Assembly: GCF_001625215.2 (NCBI RefSeq)
Contig: NC_030383.2
Coordinates: 1,500,779-1,564,778, forward strand
DNA from: Daucus carota subsp. sativus
Lineage: Eukaryota; Streptophyta; Magnoliopsida; Apiales; Apiaceae
DNA: 64,000 nt
Direction: 5' to 3'
The translations under genes were made by a program, and so were the position numbers. The notes under the pieces were generated by a model. That model ran no database searches. It was not told the origin of the DNA and saw only the letters and a list, made by a program, of their open reading frames with translations. Below, one piece after another: positions 57,491-64,000 of the stretch (its first letter is position 1; each line of letters begins with the position of its first letter).

Positions 57491-58948
57491 TCTGTATGCT
57501 CGCTGCTCTAGCCTCTGTCCTCTATGTTTTACCACATTTTGTTTGTACTACCTGTTTACTAGCTGGCTGCTAGTGCTGGCTTTCATCTTCCAAAAATATC
57601 ACACCTACATCTTCTTTCTCATTTAATTGTATACGTTTCGATACGTATTTTTTTAAATTTTAATTTAGAAAAAAAAAATTAAAAATAACTTAGACAACTA
57701 TACTTTACAGAAGCATTAAAGTCCGTGCCGCGTCCCTTTCTACGATGTATACTACGGGACGGACGAAGGGAGTACTCCTTTGGTTTTTTTTATACAACAC
57801 ATATCAACATGTTTTTGACGGGGTCTAAAAAATATTATTTTTCAAAATTATCTTTTTAATAAAAATAAATAAAATATGATTTAATTTGGGAAAAGAAAAT
57901 TTTATAATAAAAATTTTAAGAACCCATTGAAATATAGGAAAAAGTCAAATATCATATTAAAAATATAAAAGAAGTGTAAGTATATATTGTGCCCGCATGT
58001 ATACATGTATAGGACCGTTTTATTGTATTTTGCTATGTGCATGTTTGTAGACGGCTTGTTTTAAAATCACTTTTAATTTTTCTAAAAATATATTTTTTAA
58101 ATTATTTGTTCGGTTAATTAATTCAATTATGAGTCTGATACTCTTAAATACATATCTACTTAATTTAGGTGGGTATAAATGTTTTTTTAATATAAATACA
58201 GGCGGCGATTATGTAATATGAAAAATTTGTTCAAATAATTACAAAATTATTATTAATTTATACTGATTGCTAGTATAACTCATTTGCACTTAGAAACATG
58301 TTTCTTTTAATTTAATTATACTGGGTCAATCTATCCCAGAGGGCCACAATCAGAAAATATTGTTGCAGCCAACAATAATACTAGGAAAAAGAATTGACAT
58401 TCATAATATTTCCATCAGACCAAATAAATAAATATCTTATCAAAACACTTCAAAAGAAGTTTAGAGTTTTTAAAAAAACAATTAAAAATATTTTGGCCCT
58501 AAGAAATTTTCGTGCCTATATAATTTTTTTTTTTTTTTTTGAAACCAAGTGCCTATATAATTTTTAAAATTTTGTTTACAGGAAAGGAATATATGCCCCC
58601 TGAATATTTATATTTTTAGGTGCTAACATAAGCGGCTTGGCCTGGGCTCCTGGCCTGATATTCATTCATAAACATGAATGAACATCAGTAATGTCTACCT
58701 TGTAATAAGTAATAACTACAAATCTGTCTTGTATCCCAGCTCTGCATCTACAGACTACATGTATATTACAAAGTTGATCTTAGCCTCTAACTTTTGGCAC
58801 CATGTGAATTTCATTTGCCTTTGTATTATTCTCAGAATGTAGGATAAAAATCATTGGTTTGTTAAGACAAAGAGCAAAAAACAACAATCAATGATAATCC
58901 CAATAGCTGAAGCTTGCCTGTCAGTCTTGTTTCCATAACTAATTAAAC
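57491..58948. other. Intergenic, 5' region of the intact subtilase
   Basis: The sequence is AT-rich without genes. A GGACGAAGGGAGTA sequence at about 57760 looks like one end of a Stowaway element whose other end is missing. Confidence 0.5.
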
Positions 58949-58956
58949 TATAAATT
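58949..58956 (+). promoter_or_regulatory. Putative TATA box of the intact subtilase
   Basis: TATAAATT lies 55 bp before the ATG at 59004 and matches the octamer at the same place in the minus-strand copy. Confidence 0.65.
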
Positions 58957-59003
58957 CCTAGGAAGGCAGATTGGTTTCACTATCCAAACTGTGTTGAGCA
59001 AAG

Positions 59004-61283
59004 ATGGGGTTTGTGAATGGAGTTTGCTGTGTCCTGTTATTTGCATGGTTGGCCTTTCAAGCCATCTTAGTTTCCGGAAATGAGAGGTCTACTTACATTG
59101 TTCACATGGACAAATCATTGATGCCAGAGGCTTTTGCTAGCCATGACATTTGGTATTCTGCCACCATAGACTCTGTCAAGTCCCAAAATCATGAATCTTC
59201 GCCATTTCTTCTCTATACTTATGATCATGCATTTCATGGTTTTTCTGCGTCGCTAAGTATAGATGAATTGGAATTGTTGAAGAAGTCTCCGGGGTTTGTC
59301 TCAGCTTATGGTGATAAGAAGGCCACAGTTGATACCACGCATACATATGAATTCCTTTCGCTTAATCCACTGACAGGCTTATGGCCGGCTTCAGATTATG
59401 GGAAGGATGTTATTATTGGTGTCATTGACACGGGTATTTGGCCTGAGAGTGAAAGCTTTAAGGATGATGGAATGTCTGAGATTCCTTCTAGATGGAAGGG
59501 GACTTGTGAAGAGGGACAAGAGTTCAATGCTTCAAATTGTAACTTGAAGCTGATTGGAGCTAGATACTTTAACAAGGGCCTCCGTGCTTCAAATCCTAAT
59601 ATAACCATTAGCATGAACTCTGCTAGAGACACTGAAGGACATGGAACACATACTTCATCTACAGCTGGTGGAAACTATGTCGAAGAGGCATCATATTTTG
59701 GCTATGCATCAGGAACTGCACGAGGGATGGCTCCGAGAGCAAGATTGGCCATGTACAAGGTTCTTTGGGATGAGGGAGGATTTGCTTCAGATATTCTTGC
59801 TGGTATGGATCAGGCTGTTGCTGATGGTGTTGATATCATATCAATTTCCCTCGGCTATGATGGTATGCCTTTGTATGAAGATCCTATTGCTATCGGTTCA
59901 TTTGGCGCCATGGAAAAAGGCGTGCTTGTTTCTGCTTCAGCAGGTAATGATGGCCCTGGACTTGGATATTTGCATAATGGTATTCCATGGGCCTTAACAG
60001 TTGCAGCAGGCTCGATTGATCGAACACTAGGTGGGAGCTTAGTTCTTGGAAATGGATTAAGCCTCAGAGGCTGGACCATGTTCCCTGCAAACGCCTACGT
60101 GGAAGATGTCCCTCTTTTCTACAACAAAACCATCTCTACTTGTGATTCAATTGATCACTTAGCAGAGGTTCCAAGTAGCGCCATCATCATCTGCGAAAAT
60201 AAACTTTCCTCAGTTGCTGATATGTTGTCTTTTGTTGCCAACTCAAACGCTGTTGCTGGTATCATAATATCTGATGATCAGTCAGTATATGAGTTTAATG
60301 ATTTTCCCTATCCTGGAATCGTTATTACACCGAATCAGGGACTTGATGTGATCAAGTACGCACAAACAACGCCAAAACCATCCGCTAGCATCGCGTTCCA
60401 ACAAACATTTGTTGGCACAAAACCTGCACCTGCGGTTGCTGCATACACTTCAAGAGGCCCTGCAGCTAGTAATCCGAGTATTTTAAAGCCAGACATTATG
60501 GCACCCGGGACATTAGTCTTAGCGTCATGGATTCCAAATGCTCCTGCATCTAGTATTTCCCCTAACATACAATTGTCTAGCAATTTCAATGCAGTTTCAG
60601 GAACATCAATGGCATGTCCTCATGCCTCTGGCCTTGCAGCTCTTCTTAAAGGCGCGCACCCTGAATGGAGCCCTGCAGCCATTCGTTCAGCAATGATGAC
60701 CACCGCAAACCCCCTAGACAATTCTCATCAACAAATTCGAGACATAGGCACAGATTTTGAAATTGCCACTCCCCTGGCAATGGGAGCTGGTCAGGTTGAT
60801 CCTAACTGCGCCCTCAATCCAGGGCTTGTCTACGATGCCACAACCGATGACTACATCAATTTCCTCTGCTCAATGAATTTCACAATGACTCAAATCTATA
60901 CCATCACAAGAACCAATATTAGTTGCTCAAGCCCATCTTCTGATCTAAATTACCCGTCCTTTATCAGCTTGTATAACAGTACTCTGGCTACTGGTGGAAT
61001 AACAACGGTACAATATTATTCAAGGACCGTCACAAATGTGGGAGACGGTGCAGCAACGTACAAGGCTAAAGTGTCCGCGCCAAAGGGCTCAGTTGTGACA
61101 GTTTCACCAGATACACTAGTATTCAGCAAAATGTACGAGAAATTAAGTTACTCCATAGCAATAGCTTTTACAGGTGACAAGAACGGAACTGTGACATTTG
61201 GCTCACTCACTTGGATTGACGAGAACTCAAAATACAGTGTCAGGAGTCCGATCGTGATATCACCTATGGTAGACGCATGGTAA
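59004..61283 (+). CDS. Subtilisin-like serine protease (plant SBT, MEROPS S8), intact
   Basis: This single-exon gene encodes 759 aa, the usual length for plant subtilases. Order of parts: hydrophobic signal peptide (about 1-25); inhibitor I9 prodomain with STYIVHMDKS (about 28-110); catalytic domain with Asp142 (GVIDTGIWPES), His213 (EGHGTHTSS), oxyanion Asn315 (SASAGNDGPG) and Ser535 (GTSMACPHASG); a protease-associated domain inserted between His and Ser (about 355-480); and a C-terminal Fn3-like domain ending SPMVDAW. It should be secreted to the apoplast and autoprocessed there. It resembles the SBT1-type proteases and the tomato SBT3 group; the substrate is unknown. The start is supported by the signal peptide and by the minus-strand copy. 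It is the only undamaged member of five copies in the window and probably the source of the fragment at 51156. Confidence 0.95.
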   Translation: MGFVNGVCCVLLFAWLAFQAILVSGNERSTYIVHMDKSLMPEAFASHDIWYSATIDSVKSQNHESSPFLLYTYDHAFHGFSASLSIDELELLKKSPGFVSAYGDKKATVDTTHTYEFLSLNPLTGLWPASDYGKDVIIGVIDTGIWPESESFKDDGMSEIPSRWKGTCEEGQEFNASNCNLKLIGARYFNKGLRASNPNITISMNSARDTEGHGTHTSSTAGGNYVEEASYFGYASGTARGMAPRARLAMYKVLWDEGGFASDILAGMDQAVADGVDIISISLGYDGMPLYEDPIAIGSFGAMEKGVLVSASAGNDGPGLGYLHNGIPWALTVAAGSIDRTLGGSLVLGNGLSLRGWTMFPANAYVEDVPLFYNKTISTCDSIDHLAEVPSSAIIICENKLSSVADMLSFVANSNAVAGIIISDDQSVYEFNDFPYPGIVITPNQGLDVIKYAQTTPKPSASIAFQQTFVGTKPAPAVAAYTSRGPAASNPSILKPDIMAPGTLVLASWIPNAPASSISPNIQLSSNFNAVSGTSMACPHASGLAALLKGAHPEWSPAAIRSAMMTTANPLDNSHQQIRDIGTDFEIATPLAMGAGQVDPNCALNPGLVYDATTDDYINFLCSMNFTMTQIYTITRTNISCSSPSSDLNYPSFISLYNSTLATGGITTVQYYSRTVTNVGDGAATYKAKVSAPKGSVVTVSPDTLVFSKMYEKLSYSIAIAFTGDKNGTVTFGSLTWIDENSKYSVRSPIVISPMVDAW

Positions 61284-62056
61284 TAAGAAACGAGTAGTAC
61301 TGCATGCACAAAATTGGGTGTCGGTTACACTTGGTCTCATCTGCATTATCAATTTATCATGCTTTGTTAAATAAGAAAAGTCACAGTTCAGTTAACTTGA
61401 GGTGCAACTTATTAAGTTACATTCTGTACTAGGATGTTTTTCATCCCAAAACCAGGAGGCACCAGTACCTATTAGCTCATAAAGATTCAGGGGAACAATA
61501 AAAGAAATTTAAGAAATAAGAAATTAATAACCTGGACGACTTGGGTTATATTAAGCATGAAACAAGTCAATTTAAGCTGCCAATTTTAGTCATATCTTGC
61601 TCTTCCATGCAACTGAAAGGGTGTCAAGACTTGCCAATTTCAGTTAATTAATTATTAAGCTGACTCAGCCTGTATACTTAAACAAGATATAAGATGTGCG
61701 TCTAGGACCTTTTTAAATATTTTAAATTTAGATATATATTTTTAAATTTAAGAACTTCAAAATTTCAAATTTTAAATACATAGAATATGCAACATAAATA
61801 TGACTTGAAGTTTAAAACAGTACTAATAATTACTTTGATTGTTTTTGGTACTTAAATTTGAGGACCCACCGTGTTTCACTATTTCCATCCATGTTCACAG
61901 GTGGTTCCTTCCATGCAATTGCGTTCGGTCTCACATTGAGTACTTTACGGCTTTTCCTACCAACTTTTCTCCATTATTTTTCGCAGACCCACCAACTGCA
62001 GTCCACCAACTCTAACACCACATATTTAAACATAAAAATCAGACTTTTAAGTGGTA
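61284..62056. other. 3' flank of the subtilase
   Basis: Likely 3' UTR then AT-rich spacer. No gene is seen. Confidence 0.5.
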
Positions 62057-62313
62057 CTCTCTGCGTCCAATTTTAGTTGTCATATTTCTATTTTTATTGG
62101 TCAAATTGACTAATTTTTGATTAAAAATTATAAGTCACTCTTTCATTATTTTTAAAAACTAAAAATTACATCTTAAAGTAGATTAAAAGTTATTTCCGGT
62201 GATATATTTTTTTTATTTTTTTACTTAATAAAATATTAATAAATTTAAGTTAAATTTTGGTCAATTAGACCGGCACAAACCCAAAGGTGACAATTAAAAA
62301 AGGACGAAGGGAG
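62057..62313. mobile_element. Stowaway MITE
   Basis: The ends are CTCTCTGCGTCCAATTTTAG and AAAAAAGGACGAAGGGAG, flanked by TA (62055-62056 and 62314-62315). The interior shares blocks with 9730-9850. Confidence 0.8.
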
Positions 62314-62315
62314 TA

Positions 62316-62702
62316 TAAGATGATCAAATCTATCTTGACTCTTCATCCCAAGTCTTACTTTGTAATTGGTTGGAACTTGGAAGTAGCAAAGACTGAATCC
62401 ACTTCATCCCTGCAAGCCTGCACGTCTGCAATCACAAGTAAAAGACATTTAAATAATGACATAGAGCCTTGATTTATGTGATAAACTGAGAGTTTAAAAT
62501 ATCCGTTTAGGTAATGTCATTTATTCTTGATTTTTTGGAGTTAACGGATCTATATTAACAGCGCTTAACGAGTGCCATCTTATTAAAAGACGGAAGTAAA
62601 CTTCAACCGCTATTACATTATTTTTAAAGTTTGGGCATCTTTTTACAATTTTTGTAAAACTCCGGCCACCCCTTGTCATTTACTCCATAAATTATATTAA
62701 CA
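62316..62702. other. Intergenic
   Basis: No gene is seen; a 61-codon ORF spanning the Stowaway edge is spurious. Confidence 0.45.
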
Positions 62703-63198
62703 GGGGCATATTCGATTGGGATTTTAATAGATTCTTTTTAGTCTATGGATTTTAATGGATTGTATGGGATTTTGATTTTATGCGGATTCCTAATAAAATG
62801 TCGCAGAGTTGATAGGATTTAGGTACAATGCTTCAAAATTCCATTGATTTTGGTGGGATTTCAAAAAACTTAAAATATACAGAATAATGCCACAAAATCC
62901 ATCATTTTATGAAATGAAAAAAAAATCCAACAGCATTTGAATACCATCAGATTTTAATGGATTTTAAACAATCCCAATTGAATACCATTGAATTTTAAAG
63001 CATAATTTAAAATCCCAATTGAATACCCACCAGATTTTGTAGCATGATTTAAAATCTCAATTGAATACCCTAAGATTTTAATGGATTTCAAACAATCCCA
63101 ATTGATACCCATCGGATTTCATGAATGCAAAAAAATATTTTAAAATCTCAATCTAATACACCCTTCTAAATCTATTAAAATCTCAATTGAATACGCCC
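62703..63198. mobile_element. MITE with GGGCATATTCGATTGGGA termini, copy 2
   Basis: It is the same family as 8319-8781, in inverted orientation. The ends are GGGGCATATTCGATTGGGAT and ATCTCAATTGAATACGCCC, with the same internal blocks (for example GATAGGATTTAGGTACAATG and CCACAAAATCCATCATTTTA). It lies just upstream of the acyltransferase promoter. Confidence 0.75.
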
Positions 63199-63308
63199 TT
63201 AAATTACATGCGCCAACTACCACCTACACGGATATGCTAATATTCTTGCAGTCCTACAATAATAAGCATTTAATAATCAAAATTAACATTAAGTAAAGAT
63301 CTTAGATT

Positions 63309-63316
63309 TATAAATA
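63309..63316 (+). promoter_or_regulatory. Putative TATA box of the acyltransferase
   Basis: TATAAATA lies 63 bp before the ATG at 63372. Confidence 0.65.
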
Positions 63317-63371
63317 GAGAGCTTGAGTCTCTTAAGCTGCATAAGCCCCTTTCTCATTCTCAGACACCAAA

Positions 63372-64000
63372 ATGTACTCTGAAAAGGTTGAGCTTGTATC
63401 AGAATGTTTTATCAGACCATCCCATCTGCCCGAAAAGGCGAAAAAACCGTATCATTTAGGGCCATTTGACCTTGCCATGCTCTCAGTTCATTACATCCAA
63501 AAGGGTCTTTTGTTTAAGAAACCTGCAGTGACAAATGATCAAGAAGATCCAGTTGAGGCCCTTCTGCAGAAGCTTAAAAAATCTATTTCTGTTACTCTTT
63601 CGCATTTTTATCCCCTTGCAGGTCGCCTTGCCACAAAAAAAGAAGAATCACCGCAGTCTTATGTGGTGTTTATAGATTGTGTTAATAGCCCTGGTGCTAG
63701 ATTTGTCCACGCGAAATTGGACTTGACAATTTCTGATATTCTGTCACCAAATTATGTTCCTTTAGTCGTTCAATCATTTTTTGATCATGACAGGGCTATT
63801 AATCATGATGGTCACAAGGTGTCATTGTTAACAATTCAAGTCACCGAGCTAAAAGATGGCGTTTTCATTGGATGCTCGCTTAACCACTCTGTCGTTGATG
63901 GTACCTCTTACTGGCATTTTTTCAACACTTTATCAGAAGTTTTTATGAAAGATATTCCTGATGAGGGCTCAGAAATCTCGCGGCCACCTATTCATGAACG
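63372..64000 (+). CDS. BAHD (HXXXD-type) acyltransferase, 3' end beyond window
   Basis: The frame is open from ATG 63372 to the window end (209 codons). The N-terminus follows the pattern of the 'uncharacterised acetyltransferase At3g50280-like' group of BAHD enzymes: IRPSHLPEKAKKPYHLGPFD, then LAMLSVHYIQKGLLF. It continues through SHFYPLAGRLA to the catalytic motif HSVVD (CSLNHSVVDGTSYWHFF, about residues 174-178), whose His is the general base in acyl transfer from CoA thioesters. Family length is about 450 residues, so the C-terminal half with DFGWG lies outside the window. The acyl donor and acceptor cannot be predicted. A TATA box 63 bp upstream and the absence of lesions suggest a live gene. 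It is paired with the upstream subtilase, as in the decayed copy at 51.2-52.8 kb. Confidence 0.92.
   Translation, partial: MYSEKVELVSECFIRPSHLPEKAKKPYHLGPFDLAMLSVHYIQKGLLFKKPAVTNDQEDPVEALLQKLKKSISVTLSHFYPLAGRLATKKEESPQSYVVFIDCVNSPGARFVHAKLDLTISDILSPNYVPLVVQSFFDHDRAINHDGHKVSLLTIQVTELKDGVFIGCSLNHSVVDGTSYWHFFNTLSEVFMKDIPDEGSEISRPPIHE

Overview
The window is nuclear DNA of a flowering plant. It holds intron-rich genes with GT/AG splice sites, single-exon subtilase, CNL and PPR genes, and many class I and class II transposable-element relics in an AT-rich background. The gene families would fit an asterid such as an Apiaceae species, but that placement is only an impression.

Layout, left to right. 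(1) 1-22.6 kb is a resistance and protease cluster. It opens with a broken subtilase (1-1543), followed by a CC-NB-LRR gene (2638-6042), an 8 kb transposon-rich spacer (6.1-14.1 kb), a second near-identical CC-NB-LRR with a one-base frameshift (14092-17546), a small subtilase relic (18079-18880) and an almost complete minus-strand subtilase with a one-base frameshift (20249-22512). The spacer carries a Mutator-like foldback element, a starch-phosphorylase gene fragment, a MITE, two nested LTR-type insertions and a Stowaway element. (2) 23.8-33.5 kb has a hAT element and a minus-strand ARGONAUTE4-type pseudogene of 22 ancestral exons. A copia remnant and a tandem array of about 160-bp units lie upstream of its first coding exon. 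(3) 33.5-44.8 kb is a repeat region with a Helitron-type protein fragment, pieces of REV1 and of UDP-arabinopyranose mutase, Stowaway and Helitron-like elements, and a hAT element whose target-site duplication is a TATA-like sequence. (4) 44.8-50.7 kb holds the plus-strand ARGONAUTE4-type paralogue; its 22 predicted exons join into one open frame of 855 codons. (5) 51.1-52.9 kb is a decayed subtilase plus acyltransferase pair. (6) 54.3-56.8 kb is a P-type PPR gene broken by a stop codon and a hAT MITE. (7) 59.0-61.3 kb is the only intact subtilase, and 63.4 kb to the window end is the start of an intact-looking BAHD acyltransferase.

The dominant theme is local duplication followed by decay. 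Five subtilase copies, two CNLs, two AGO4-type genes in inverted orientation and two acyltransferases can be compared within the window, so each lesion can be read against an intact relative. The most notable observation is that both AGO4-type copies carry serine in place of the first catalytic aspartate of the PIWI domain and share a deletion in the N-terminal half. This suggests a slicer-deficient lineage that existed before the duplication.
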